Shown piece after piece: positions 44,729 through 54,051 of a stretch of 64,000 nucleotides of DNA (the stretch's first letter is position 1; every line of letters begins with the position of its first letter). The stretch is from the NCBI GenBank assembly GCA_938008435.1, contig CALLKK010000009.1, positions 544,112 to 608,111 on the forward strand, read 5' to 3'. This DNA comes from an uncultured Steroidobacter sp. GTDB taxonomy: Bacteria > Pseudomonadota > Gammaproteobacteria > Steroidobacterales > Steroidobacteraceae. The notes beneath the pieces were generated by a model, which was given only the letters and a program-made list of their open reading frames with translations, was not told where the DNA came from and did not search any database. A program made the position numbers and the translations under genes.

Positions 44729-44830
44729 GGCTGTACGGAAAGGTCGTCCGCACGCTGCCGCCCGATCTGCGCGCTCGTTTGCCTTGCTGGTAGACTTGCG
44801 GCCCTATCTCCACGATCCATCCCCGCTTAC

Positions 44831-46516
44831 GTGAAGTACCAGGTCGAACGACTCGTGCAGGCGGCGCTCGCCACCTTGCCTGCGGACATCCTGCCGACGG
44901 ATATCTCGCCGACGGTCGTCGTCGAGCGCACCCGCGATCCGGCGCACGGCGATTTCGCAACGAACGTTGCCTTGCAGCTTGCGAAACCCGCGCGGCGCAA
45001 TCCGCGGCAGCTTGCGGAAGCGATCGTCGCCGCGCTCGCTCCGACCGATCTCATCGAGAAGGTCGAGATCGCCGGCCCCGGCTTCATCAACTTCCACTTG
45101 TCGGCGCGCGCCTACCAGGAAGAGCTCGCGCGCATCTTCGACCTGGGACCCACGTACGGCTACAGCGCACGCCCGGCCGGTGAGCGCATCGTGGTCGAAT
45201 TCGTTTCGGCGAACCCCACCGGCCCGCTGCACGTCGGTCACGGCCGACAAGCGGCGCTCGGCGATGCGCTCTCCGCCCTGCTGCAAACGCAGGGCTACGA
45301 AGTCACGCGCGAGTTCTACTACAACGACGCGGGCGTGCAGATTCACAACCTTGCGCTGTCCGTTCAGGCACGTGCGCGCGGGCTCAAGCCCGGCGACCCC
45401 GAATGGCCGGCCGATGCCTATAACGGCGAATACATCCAGGACATCGCCGCGGACTTTCTCGCCAAGAAGACGGTGCATGCGGCCGATGGCGAGCCGGTCA
45501 AAGCGAACGGCAAGGTCGACGATCTGGATGCGATCCGCAAATTCGCCGTCGCCTATCTGCGGCACGAGCAGGACATCGACCTGCAGAAGTTCGGCGTACG
45601 CTTCGACGTGTACTACCTCGAATCGAGCCTCTACACGGACGGCCGCGTGGAGCGCACGGTCGAGACGCTGATCAAGAACGGCAAGACGTACGAAAAGGAC
45701 GGCGCGCTATGGCTGCGCACCACCGAGTACGGCGACGACAAGGATCGCGTGATGCGCAAGTCGGACGGCACGTACACGTATTTCGTGCCGGACGTGGCCT
45801 ATCACGTGACGAAGTGGGAGCGCGGCTTCCGCCGTGCGATCAACATTCAGGGTAGCGACCACCACGGCACCATCGCCCGCGTGCGCGCGGGCCTGCAGGC
45901 ACTCAACATCGGGATACCGCAGGGTTATCCGGACTACGTGCTGCACAAGATGGTCCGCGTCATGCGCGATGGACAAGAGGTGAAGATCTCCAAGCGCGCG
46001 GGCTCCTACGTCACGCTGCGCGATCTCATCGATTGGGTGGGGCGCGACGCCGTGCGCTTCTTCCTCGTCTCGCGCAAGGCCGATGCGGAATTCGTGTTCG
46101 ACGTCGATCTGGCGCTTGCGCAGACCGAAGAGAACCCGGTCTTCTACGTTCAGTATGCGCACGCGCGCGTCTGCAGCGTGTTCCGCCAACTCGCAGAGAA
46201 AGGCTTGGTGCACGAGCGCGAGATCGGCGAGCTCAACATCGCGCGTCTCACCGAGACGTACGAGAAGACGCTCATCCGCAAGCTCACCGCCTATCCCGAA
46301 GTGCTCGAATCGGCGGCGACTTCGCACGAGCCGCATCAGCTCGCGCACTATCTGCGCGAGCTCGCCGGCGAGTTCCACACGTACTACAACGCCGTGCAGT
46401 TCCTCGTGGACGACGTCGGCTTGCGTAACGCCCGACTCAATCTCATCGCCGCAACGCGCCAAGTGCTCGAAAACGGGCTCAAGATCCTCGGCGTGAGCGC
46501 GCCGGAGAAGATGTAA
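44831..46516 (+). CDS. argS: Arginyl-tRNA synthetase
   Basis: The 561-residue class I synthetase has the N-terminal Arg-tRNA D-loop domain, the HIGH-type motif ANPTGPLHVGHGR (HVGH 134-137), FYYNDAGVQIHNL, and a KMSKS-equivalent VKISKRAG, then the anticodon-binding DALR domain (about 440-561). It charges tRNA-Arg. The start is GTG at 44831, the usual family start (MKYQVERLV); 102 bases separate it from priA. Confidence 0.96.
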   Translation: MKYQVERLVQAALATLPADILPTDISPTVVVERTRDPAHGDFATNVALQLAKPARRNPRQLAEAIVAALAPTDLIEKVEIAGPGFINFHLSARAYQEELARIFDLGPTYGYSARPAGERIVVEFVSANPTGPLHVGHGRQAALGDALSALLQTQGYEVTREFYYNDAGVQIHNLALSVQARARGLKPGDPEWPADAYNGEYIQDIAADFLAKKTVHAADGEPVKANGKVDDLDAIRKFAVAYLRHEQDIDLQKFGVRFDVYYLESSLYTDGRVERTVETLIKNGKTYEKDGALWLRTTEYGDDKDRVMRKSDGTYTYFVPDVAYHVTKWERGFRRAINIQGSDHHGTIARVRAGLQALNIGIPQGYPDYVLHKMVRVMRDGQEVKISKRAGSYVTLRDLIDWVGRDAVRFFLVSRKADAEFVFDVDLALAQTEENPVFYVQYAHARVCSVFRQLAEKGLVHEREIGELNIARLTETYEKTLIRKLTAYPEVLESAATSHEPHQLAHYLRELAGEFHTYYNAVQFLVDDVGLRNARLNLIAATRQVLENGLKILGVSAPEKM

Positions 46517-46664
46517 CGCACTCATCGGCCGGTGAGCGCTGGTCAGATGAGCCCGGCGTGCGCATCATGTAGCCGTGAGCAGCGCCGGTCGTGCCGCGTA
46601 GCGCTGTTGAGCATTCGCTCGTGACGCGGCACACGGCCGGTTGACGCAGAGTAGCCAGACACGA

Positions 46665-46693
46665 CCGTCGGCGAGCGTACGCTCCGCCGACGG
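46665..46693 (+). promoter_or_regulatory. Strong hairpin just upstream of the SPOR gene
   Basis: Outer arms ccgtcggcg and cgccgacgg (9 bases) continue into agcgt/acgct with one unpaired c, giving about 14 stacked pairs and almost no loop. The hairpin ends 12 bases before the ATG at 46706. No U-tract follows. It could restrain ribosome access, end argS transcripts, or be a DNA operator. Confidence 0.45.
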
Positions 46694-46705
46694 ACCAGAA
46701 GTGAC

Positions 46706-47266
46706 ATGCCGCGCGATTACAAACACACCAGACGCCGCTCTTCGAGCTCCGGGATTTCCGGGTTTGCAGGTTTCGTAGTCGGTCTCTCGCTCGGCTTGAG
46801 CGTGGCGCTCGCGGTCTATCTCTACGACCGGCGACCGGCCGCGCGCCTGGCTCGACAAGCGCCACCGGTGGCGACGGAAGAAATGCCGCGCGCCCCCGAG
46901 CCGGCGCCCGCGTCGCAGCAGGCAGAGACGCAATACGACTTCTACGAGATGCTGCCGAAATACGAGGTCGTCATTCCCGAACAGGATGGGCGCATCCAGG
47001 AGCCTTCGGCGGCAGGTCCGGTGCAAAAGCCCGGCGCCTACATCCTGCAGGCCGGTTCGTTCCGCAACTACGCCGACGCCGATCGCATGCGCGCGCTCAT
47101 TGCGATGCAGGGCGTGGAGTCGAAGATCCAGAAGGTCACGATCGACAAGGACACCTGGCATCGCGTCCGTATCGGACCGATTACCAATCTGCAGAAGCTC
47201 GAAGAGACGCGCAGCAAGCTGCGGCAGGCGCGCGTCGAAGCGCTCGTGATTCGCGTCGGAGACTAA
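46706..47266 (+). CDS. SPOR-domain membrane protein, FtsN-like
   Basis: The 186-residue protein has a basic cytoplasmic start (MPRDYKHTRRRSSSS), one membrane helix (about 20-40), a proline/alanine-rich periplasmic linker, and a SPOR domain (about 108-184: GAYILQAGSFRNYADADRMRALI; HRVRIGPITNLQKLEETRSKLR). SPOR domains bind denuded peptidoglycan at the division site. Position after argS is the usual place for ftsN-like genes in Gammaproteobacteria. True FtsN identity is likely but not proven. Confidence 0.9.
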   Translation: MPRDYKHTRRRSSSSGISGFAGFVVGLSLGLSVALAVYLYDRRPAARLARQAPPVATEEMPRAPEPAPASQQAETQYDFYEMLPKYEVVIPEQDGRIQEPSAAGPVQKPGAYILQAGSFRNYADADRMRALIAMQGVESKIQKVTIDKDTWHRVRIGPITNLQKLEETRSKLRQARVEALVIRVGD

Positions 47267-47304
47267 AGCCGCGGCGACGAGCCGCAGCGATCGGATGAGC
47301 AAGC

Positions 47305-47335
47305 AACGGCGCAAGGCCCACTGCCTCGCGCCGTT
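47305..47335. terminator. Probable bidirectional terminator between SPOR gene and ntrX
   Basis: Arms aacggcgcaagg (47305-47316) and cctcgcgccgtt (47324-47335) pair over 12 positions, with one G-U on the minus-strand transcript, around a 7-base loop. It fills the 74-base gap between two converging genes. Flanking T-richness is modest (ttcttc on the plus side). Confidence 0.55.
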
Positions 47336-47340
47336 CTTCA

Positions 47341-48708
47341 TCAATCGTCGGCCAACTGCCTGAAATCGACGCCGAGGCTGCGCAGCTTGCGATACAGGTG
47401 GGTGCGCTCCATGCCGACGCGCTTGGCGAGCTGACCGACCTTGCCGTTGCAGAGGATGAGCTGCTGCTGCAGGTAAGCGCGCTCGAAATGTTCGCGCGCT
47501 TCGCGCAGCGGCAATGCGAGCAAGTCCTGCTTGACGAGCGGCTCGGTGGCCGGCGCATGCGCTGCGAGCTCGCGCTCGATCTCCTCGAGCTTGATCTCTT
47601 CCTCGCCGCCCAGAATCAGCAAGCGCTGCACGAGATTCTTGAGCTCGCGGATATTGCCTGGCCACGGGTAATTGCGCAGGCGATTCTGCGCGGCCACGCC
47701 GAAGCGGCGGAACGGCAGCTGCTGCTCGTCGACGAGCCGATCGACGTAATAGCGCAGTAGCTCCGGCACGTCCTGCGCGTACTCGCGCAGCGGCGGCACA
47801 TACAACGTGATCACATTGAGCCGCGAGAGCAGATCGGCGCGCACGCCGCCGCCCTCCTCCGCATTCAAGAAGCGCGACGTCGCCGAAGCGATGATGCGCA
47901 CGTTCGACTTGATCGGCGTCGAGCCGCCGACGCGCGTGAACGATTGGGTCTCCAAGGCGGCGACGAGCATGCCTTGCGCACGCGGGGGCAAATCTTCGAT
48001 GCCGTTGATGAAGAGCACGCCGCCTGCGGCCTGCTCGATCACGCCGGGATGAACACCGTTGGCATCCTCCGCGCCGTGCAACGCAGCTGCCGCGCCTTCG
48101 TCGCTCACGCCGGTCGCGATGAGCTGTACGAAGGGACCTTTCGAGCGCGGGCTCAGCGAGTGAATGTAGCGCGCGAACGCTTCGCGCCCCGTGCCGGGCT
48201 CGCCGACGATGAGCACCGGCGTCTCGTGCGGCGCAACCTGCTGCGCCTGCTCGCGCAGCTCTTGCATCACGCGACTGCGGCCGACTGGCGCGAGGAACGG
48301 CGGAACGAGCGAGCGGTTCTGCGGACGCTTGTTGCGCGCCGAATCGAGCGCTCGCTCGACGGTACGCAACAGCTTCGCGAGCGACAACGGCTTTTCGACG
48401 AAGTCGAAGGCGCCGAGACGCGTCGCCTCGACGGCGGTTTCCACGGTACCGTGGCCCGACATCATGACGATGGGACACGGGGTACTGCCGGCCGGCTCGG
48501 CCCACTCGCGTAGCAGCGTGATGCCGTCGGAATCCGGCATCCAGATATCGAGCAGCACGAGATCGGGATTGTGCTCGGCGCGCAGGGCGCGCGCCTCCGC
48601 CGCGTTGGCGGCGACATCGACCTCGTAACCTTCATCCGCAAGGATCTCCTTGAGGAGACTGCGGATTTCCGATTCGTCATCGACGACCAATATGCGCGCT
48701 GCGCTCAT
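47341..48708 (-). CDS. ntrX: NtrX-like response regulator with degenerate AAA+ domain
   Basis: The 455-residue protein has a receiver (D10/D11, phospho-site D54 in LVLLDIWMPDSDG, K106), an AAA+ region (about 140-375) and a Fis-type helix-turn-helix (about 415-455, GKVGQLAKRVGMERTHLYRKL). The ATPase core looks broken: Walker A is GEPGTGRE with R175 in place of lysine; Walker B reads FINGIED where sigma-54 activators have FLDEIGD; and the segment that should hold GAFTGA is replaced by unrelated sequence (about 195-225). Arginine-finger region RADLLSRLNV remains. It is therefore unlikely to open sigma-54 promoters and may act as a simple DNA-binding regulator. The ATG overlaps the ntrY stop as ATGA. 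Confidence 0.9.
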   Translation of the reverse strand: MSAARILVVDDESEIRSLLKEILADEGYEVDVAANAAEARALRAEHNPDLVLLDIWMPDSDGITLLREWAEPAGSTPCPIVMMSGHGTVETAVEATRLGAFDFVEKPLSLAKLLRTVERALDSARNKRPQNRSLVPPFLAPVGRSRVMQELREQAQQVAPHETPVLIVGEPGTGREAFARYIHSLSPRSKGPFVQLIATGVSDEGAAAALHGAEDANGVHPGVIEQAAGGVLFINGIEDLPPRAQGMLVAALETQSFTRVGGSTPIKSNVRIIASATSRFLNAEEGGGVRADLLSRLNVITLYVPPLREYAQDVPELLRYYVDRLVDEQQLPFRRFGVAAQNRLRNYPWPGNIRELKNLVQRLLILGGEEEIKLEEIERELAAHAPATEPLVKQDLLALPLREAREHFERAYLQQQLILCNGKVGQLAKRVGMERTHLYRKLRSLGVDFRQLADD

Positions 48709-50936
48709 GCACGTTCTCTCCTCGGTCCGGTGCGCCGTTCGCGGATCGGGCCACCCGTCCGAATCGTGGCGGCAAGCGGCAATTCGATGCGCACCCGGGC
48801 ACCACCGCCGCGTGCGTTGTCGGCTTCGATCTTGCCGCCGTGTTCTTCGACAATTTTCTTCACAATTGCCAGTCCAAGGCCAGTGCCTTTGGGCTTGGTC
48901 GTGACGTAGGGGTCGAACACCTGCGCGATCACGTCCTGGCGAAAGCCGGGACCGTTGTCTTCGACGACGATCTCGGCATAGCTTTGCCCGCCGCGCTCGA
49001 CCGCGCGCGTCGCGATCCGCACCTGCGGCTGCTCGACGCCTTCGAGCGCCTCCAGGGCGTTGACGAGTAGGTTGTGGAGGATCTGGCGCAGGCGACCGCG
49101 ATCGGCCTCGATTTCGGTGAGCTGCGGGTCGAGCTCGACGGTCGGCTTGGCGGCATGACCCGGCGCCCGATAAAGCTCCGTGACCTCCATGATGAGTTGG
49201 TTGAGGTCGAAGCGCGAGACGTTCATGGCCGGCGCGCGAGCGTACTCGCTGAAGGCATTGACCATTTCCTTCATCGCCTCGACCTGCTGCACGATCGTAT
49301 GCGTCGCCCGATCGAGCACCGCGGCATCGGCTTCGTTCATCGAACCGAGCAGCTTCTTGCGCAGGCGCTCGGCCGACAGCTGGATCGGCGTCAGCGGATT
49401 CTTGATCTCGTGCGCCAGGCGTCGCGCCACCTCGCCCCACGCTGCATCGCGCTGCGCCTGCAGGAGCGCCGTGATGTCGTCGAACACGATGACATAGCCG
49501 CCGGCGCTCTCGCCCTCGCCCGACAGCGGCGTGCACGCGCACATGAGCACGCGGCGGCTCGACTCGGTCTGCAGCACGAGCTCTTCGCGCCATTCGGTTT
49601 CGCCCGCCGCAAAGCGCCCGCTCAGCTCCGCCTGGAAGCAATCGAACAGCGGCGAGACGCCGCTCGTCGCAAAGGGTTTGCCGATGAGCGCCTCGACGTC
49701 CGTACCGAGAATCGCGCCGGCCGCCTCGTTCGCCGTTCGGATCGTCAGATCCGGCGCGAGCGAAATGACGCCCGTCGACAGGCGCGCGAGAATCACCGCG
49801 AGATTGGCGCGCTCGGCTTCGACGGCCTGCTGGCTGCGCCGCGCTTCGCTGCGTGCGCGTGCGAGCCGCTTGGTCATGTCGTTGAAGGAATGCACCAGAA
49901 TGCCCATCTCGTCGTGCGAGGTGAGCGGCAGACGCAAGTCGAAGTCGCCTTGTGCGACGGCGCGCGTACCGGCAACCAGATCCTGAATCGGCCGCACCAG
50001 CCGCCGCGCGGCCCAGAACGCGCCGTAGAGTGCCGCGAACAACGACAGCAGCAGCACCAGCGTCAAAGTCAGCGTGAAGCTCATCTTGAGCGGCTCGCGC
50101 AACCGCGCCTTCTCGCCGTAACGCTGGTACGCCGATTCGACCGTATCGGCGAGCTCGCCGAGGCGCTGTTCGACCGGAAAGACCGCGCGCAGCACCAGCT
50201 CTTCCTCGCCGGGCTCGACGATCGGCACGCGCACTGCCGTGCGCACCACGTAACCGCCGCCCGCTATCGGCTCGAGCGCGAAATAATCGCGACCTTGTCG
50301 CACCTGCATCATCACTTCGTCGGTCGCCGGCAAGGGCACGCTTTCGCCGATCGTCTCCGAGCTCGTCGCGATGATGCGGCTGCTCGCGCCGAGCAACGTG
50401 AGCTCGAGCGCGCCGCTCTCCCGGCGCAGCTCATTGAGCAGCGAGATCGCATCGAACCGGCTCGCGGCGATGCGCGAGCCCATCTCGCGCGTACGCGCCA
50501 GATGCTCGCGCACCCGCAAGTCGAGCGCAGCGCGCGAGAGCGTGAGCGCATCCTCGAGCCCCGCGCGAATCTCGACGTGGAACCAGCTGTCGATGCCGCG
50601 GTTCAGGAACACCACGGAGAAATAGAAGACGAGCAGCAGCGGTGCCAGCGCGAGCGTGCCGAACATCGACACCATGCGCGCTTCGAGACGCGAGCCGACG
50701 ACACGCTTGCGCCAGTCGCGAATCAGCTGCGCGAGCCGTCCCGCGATCAAGATGAGCAGGACGATGAGGCCGGCCGCGTTGATGCCGACGATGACCGGGT
50801 GCAGATCGCTGAAGTGCGCGGACTGCTGCACGGTCTGCGCCATGATGAGCAGCGCAGCGACCCACAGCCCGGAGCCGATGAGCACCAGGATGCTGACGAG
50901 CGTGCGCTTTACAGTCGCGGAGACCACGTGTACCAC
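48705..50936 (-). CDS. ntrY: NtrY-like membrane sensor histidine kinase
   Basis: The 743-residue kinase has two N-terminal helices (about 12-33, 48-66), a third (about 92-112), a periplasmic sensor (about 113-283), a fourth helix (about 287-308), HAMP, PAS (about 375-490), HisKA with H509 (RRLAHEIKNPLTPIQLS) and a HATPase (NLLVNALEAL, DNGPGF, GTGLGLAI). This is the NtrY layout; it phosphorylates NtrX in nitrogen, redox or envelope responses. The start is uncertain: GTG at 50936 or 50927, inside the end of the DUF4390 gene (28-base overlap). Confidence 0.93.
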   Translation of the reverse strand: MVHVVSATVKRTLVSILVLIGSGLWVAALLIMAQTVQQSAHFSDLHPVIVGINAAGLIVLLILIAGRLAQLIRDWRKRVVGSRLEARMVSMFGTLALAPLLLVFYFSVVFLNRGIDSWFHVEIRAGLEDALTLSRAALDLRVREHLARTREMGSRIAASRFDAISLLNELRRESGALELTLLGASSRIIATSSETIGESVPLPATDEVMMQVRQGRDYFALEPIAGGGYVVRTAVRVPIVEPGEEELVLRAVFPVEQRLGELADTVESAYQRYGEKARLREPLKMSFTLTLTLVLLLSLFAALYGAFWAARRLVRPIQDLVAGTRAVAQGDFDLRLPLTSHDEMGILVHSFNDMTKRLARARSEARRSQQAVEAERANLAVILARLSTGVISLAPDLTIRTANEAAGAILGTDVEALIGKPFATSGVSPLFDCFQAELSGRFAAGETEWREELVLQTESSRRVLMCACTPLSGEGESAGGYVIVFDDITALLQAQRDAAWGEVARRLAHEIKNPLTPIQLSAERLRKKLLGSMNEADAAVLDRATHTIVQQVEAMKEMVNAFSEYARAPAMNVSRFDLNQLIMEVTELYRAPGHAAKPTVELDPQLTEIEADRGRLRQILHNLLVNALEALEGVEQPQVRIATRAVERGGQSYAEIVVEDNGPGFRQDVIAQVFDPYVTTKPKGTGLGLAIVKKIVEEHGGKIEADNARGGGARVRIELPLAATIRTGGPIRERRTGPRRERA

Positions 50937-51511
50937 TCGCTGCGCTGCCGCCAGTCATCGACCCAAAAGAGCACGAATCTGAGCGCATCGGGCATCGTGC
51001 GCACGTCGATGCTGGCGCGAATGCTGATTTCGTGGCGGCGTTCGTGATCGACGAGCGCAATGTCGAGGATCGGCAGCTTGCTGATGACGCGCAGACCGTC
51101 GAGCGCCGCATCGAGCGTCGGGTAGCTGCTTTGCTCGCCGCTGTTCAGATTGCGCAAGAGATAGCGCTCGCTGAGCGCGTGATAGACGAGCTCGTAGCGC
51201 TGCTCGAGCGTCGCAACGGTATGGTCGAACCAGTAATTGCGCTGCCGCCGCACGACGATCTCGAGCGTGAGCGTGAGCGGCACGCCGTCGCGGACCGCCG
51301 CGCGCGCGCCCTCAGGCAGCTCGAAGTCGAGCGTCGCGTTGAGCTCGTAGACGCTCCCGGCCGGCTCGACGAATGCAGAGCGAACGTCGAAACGGCTCTG
51401 CGCGAGCAGCGCCTGAGGCAACGCAAGGATGGCAAGCAACACGATCGTCCGACTCGCGTACGCGAAGTACCGTGACTTTGGATTGCGCCAAAACTGCCAG
51501 CTCGCTCCCAC
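50909..51511 (-). CDS. DUF4390 protein
   Basis: The 200-residue protein has an N-terminal hydrophobic signal or anchor (about 18-37, ending ALLAQ) and the DUF4390 body (SVYELNATLDFELPEGARAAVRDGVPLTLTLEIVVRR; WYTWSP at the end). The function is unknown, but its place between rsmB and ntrY is conserved in related bacteria, suggesting it may serve the NtrY sensor. The start is GTG at 51511 with aagga about eight bases upstream; an ATG four bases further upstream is out of frame. Confidence 0.85.
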   Translation of the reverse strand: MGASWQFWRNPKSRYFAYASRTIVLLAILALPQALLAQSRFDVRSAFVEPAGSVYELNATLDFELPEGARAAVRDGVPLTLTLEIVVRRQRNYWFDHTVATLEQRYELVYHALSERYLLRNLNSGEQSSYPTLDAALDGLRVISKLPILDIALVDHERRHEISIRASIDVRTMPDALRFVLFWVDDWRQRSEWYTWSPRL

Positions 51512-51601
51512 TCATTATCCTTCTGTCTTGATGAGGCAGGCGATTGCGGATGTGTGCGCGCATGATCAGGCGCTCGCCGACGCCTGTGCCGCTACCCCCT
51601 T

Positions 51602-52930
51602 TTATCGTCCTTCCTCTGCCGCTTTCTCGAAGCAAGCATAATAAAAGCCGTCCATACCCGCGGTTCCTGCCGCAATCCTCGCGCCAGGACCCTCCCCGGT
51701 CTCCAGACCGATCGAGGCGGCCGCCTCGCGGGTGATCTCCCGAGCATCGCGTGCGCTCGCCAAGAACGCCGCTACGACGTCGGTGGTTTCGGCGCGCAGC
51801 GCCGAGCAGCTTGCATACACCAAACGCCCGCCCGGACGCAGCAACGTCCAGCACGTACTCAGCAGCTCGCTCTGCTTCGCAGCGAGCGCCGGAATGTCCT
51901 CGGCCCTGCGCAACAGCTTGATGTCCGGGTGACGGCGAATCACGCCGGTTCCCGAACACGGCACGTCGAGCAGAATACGATCGAACGGCTTGCCGTCCCA
52001 CCAGGCATCGACATCCGCAGCGTCCGCCTGCAGCGTGCGCGCGTTGAGCCCGAGTCTGCGCAAATTATCCTCGACGCGCTCGAGTCGCTCGCGGGAGACA
52101 TCGATGGCGACAAGCTCGCCTAGTCCCGGCGTCAGCTCGAGAATATGACAAGTCTTACCGCCGGGCGCGGCACACGCATCGAGGACACGCTCGCCGGGCT
52201 GAGCTCCCAAAAGTCGCGCGGCCAATTGCGCGGCCGCATCCTGAATCGAGACGAGCCCTTCGGCGAATCCCGGCAAGTCGCGCACGTCGACGGGCCGATC
52301 GAGCCACAACGTTTCGTCCGCGAAGCGGCTCGCCACGATCTGCCAGCCGCGCGCTTCGAGCTCGCGGCGATACTGCGCGCCGCTCGTACGCTGCCGATTC
52401 ACACGAATCCAGAAAGGCGGCCGTTCGTTGTTCGCCTCCAGGATCGCCAGCTGCCGCTCGCCCCAGTCGGCGCCAAGCCTCTCGACGAGCCAACGCGGAT
52501 GCGCGGTACGCGTCGCAAGATCGCGATCGATGCGCCCGGTGAGCGCCGCACGCTCACGCAAGCAGCGGCGCAGAATCGCGTTGATCACGCCCGCCGCTCG
52601 CGGCCGGCCCAGCAAGCGCACTGCCGCGACGGTCTCGTTCACTGCGGCGTGCGCCGGAATGTCCGTGTGCAGGAGCTGACACAAACCGACGAGCGCGAGC
52701 GCATGCACGTGCGGCTCGAGCTTCTGCCCTGGCCGCGACAAGAGCTGCGCGAGCACTGCATCGAGCCGCAAATACCAACGCACGGTGTCGTACGCGAGCG
52801 CGCGCAGCAAACCGCGCTCCTGGGCGCTCGACGTCGCATCGACGCTGAGCGCGGCATCGAGCGAGCGCCCCTGCGCGACAGCGGCGACGACGCGCGCCGC
52901 TTGAGCCCGCACGGCAGCTGCTGCGCTCAC
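51602..52930 (-). CDS. rsmB: 16S rRNA (cytosine-967-C5)-methyltransferase
   Basis: The 442-residue protein has an N-terminal NusB-like RNA-binding domain (about 1-140), a linker and a SAM methyltransferase domain (VLDACAAPGGKTCHILEL). Both catalytic cysteines are present: C325 in DVPCSGTG and C375 in YASCSALRAE. It methylates C967 of 16S rRNA. The GTG start at 52930 overlaps the fmt stop as GTGA, so it is translationally coupled to fmt. Confidence 0.95.
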   Translation of the reverse strand: MSAAAAVRAQAARVVAAVAQGRSLDAALSVDATSSAQERGLLRALAYDTVRWYLRLDAVLAQLLSRPGQKLEPHVHALALVGLCQLLHTDIPAHAAVNETVAAVRLLGRPRAAGVINAILRRCLRERAALTGRIDRDLATRTAHPRWLVERLGADWGERQLAILEANNERPPFWIRVNRQRTSGAQYRRELEARGWQIVASRFADETLWLDRPVDVRDLPGFAEGLVSIQDAAAQLAARLLGAQPGERVLDACAAPGGKTCHILELTPGLGELVAIDVSRERLERVEDNLRRLGLNARTLQADAADVDAWWDGKPFDRILLDVPCSGTGVIRRHPDIKLLRRAEDIPALAAKQSELLSTCWTLLRPGGRLVYASCSALRAETTDVVAAFLASARDAREITREAAASIGLETGEGPGARIAAGTAGMDGFYYACFEKAAEEGR

Positions 52931-53865
52931 TGGCCGAGCACCGCGTCTTGCAGACGATGTGCGTTGAGGAATTGCGCCGCCGACATCGCGGTGCGCCCGG
53001 CGAGCTGCAAGCGCTTGAGCGTGAGCGTCCCCGCGCCCGTCGCAACTTCGATGCCGTCCTGCGAGCACTGAAGCACGGTGCCAGGCGCAGCGGAATGCTC
53101 GCGCTCGGTCGCGGTCGCTTCCCAAATACGCAGCTGCTGACCGCGCCAAGTCGTCTCCGCGACTGGCCACGGATTGAATGCGCGCACCATGCGTTCGAGC
53201 TCGACGGCCGGGCGCGTCCAATCGATCCGTGCCTCTTCCTTGCGAATCTTCGTTGCGTAAGTGACGCCTTCCTCCGGTTGCGGCTGCGGCACGAGACGCT
53301 CGAGCTCGCTCAACGCATCCAGCAAAGCCTGCGCCCCGAGCTTGGCTAGGCGCTCGTGCAATGTTGCCGACGTGTCCTCGCGCGTGATCGGCGTCGTGCG
53401 TTTGAGCAGCATCGGTCCGGTATCGAGCCCCGCGTCCATTTGCATGATCGTGACGCCCGTTTCCGGATCGCCGGCCAGAATCGCACGCTGAATCGGCGCA
53501 GCGCCGCGCCAGCGCGGCAAGAGCGAGGCATGCACGTTGATGCATCCGAGCCGCGGCGCGGCGAGCACCGCAGACGGAAGCAAGAGGCCGTAACCCACGA
53601 CGACCATCAGATCCGCACCGTAGCTGGCAAGTCGCTCGACGGCCGCCTGATCTTTCAACGTCGACGGCTGCTCGACGGCAAGCCCGTGCTCGAGCGCCAC
53701 GCGCTTGACCGGACTTGCGGTCAGCTGCCGTCCGCGTCCCGCCGGCCGATCCGGCTGCGTGTACACCGCGACGACGCGATGCGGCGAGGACAGCAACGCT
53801 TGCAGCACCGGCACGGAAAACTCAGGCGTGCCCGCGAAGACGATCGAATAAGAAGCAGACGACAC
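52927..53865 (-). CDS. fmt: Methionyl-tRNA formyltransferase
   Basis: The 312-residue enzyme formylates initiator Met-tRNA using 10-formyl-THF. The N-terminal domain shows VFAGTPEFSVPVLQAL, the catalytic block INVHASLLPRWRGAAPIQRAI and DTGPMLLKR. The C-terminal domain begins near residue 205 (EARIDWTRPAVELERMVRAFNPWPVA). It starts with GTG at 53865. def lies 186 bases upstream in the same direction, the usual def-fmt pair. Confidence 0.96.
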   Translation of the reverse strand: MSSASYSIVFAGTPEFSVPVLQALLSSPHRVVAVYTQPDRPAGRGRQLTASPVKRVALEHGLAVEQPSTLKDQAAVERLASYGADLMVVVGYGLLLPSAVLAAPRLGCINVHASLLPRWRGAAPIQRAILAGDPETGVTIMQMDAGLDTGPMLLKRTTPITREDTSATLHERLAKLGAQALLDALSELERLVPQPQPEEGVTYATKIRKEEARIDWTRPAVELERMVRAFNPWPVAETTWRGQQLRIWEATATEREHSAAPGTVLQCSQDGIEVATGAGTLTLKRLQLAGRTAMSAAQFLNAHRLQDAVLGQ

Positions 53866-54051
53866 GTGCGGTTAGAGATGAATCAAGAAGCGCAGAACGC
53901 GCATCCTAGCAGACGGGCAGAGAGTCTCCGGCGCTGTGCGATCCGCTCACGATCGCATCGCGCACCGGTCACCGCCGCTTCACGAGAAAAATACGGCCTT
54001 CGAGGAAGGACGCGCGCGTACGAGGCGCTCGCCCATGACCAGGCCGATAAC

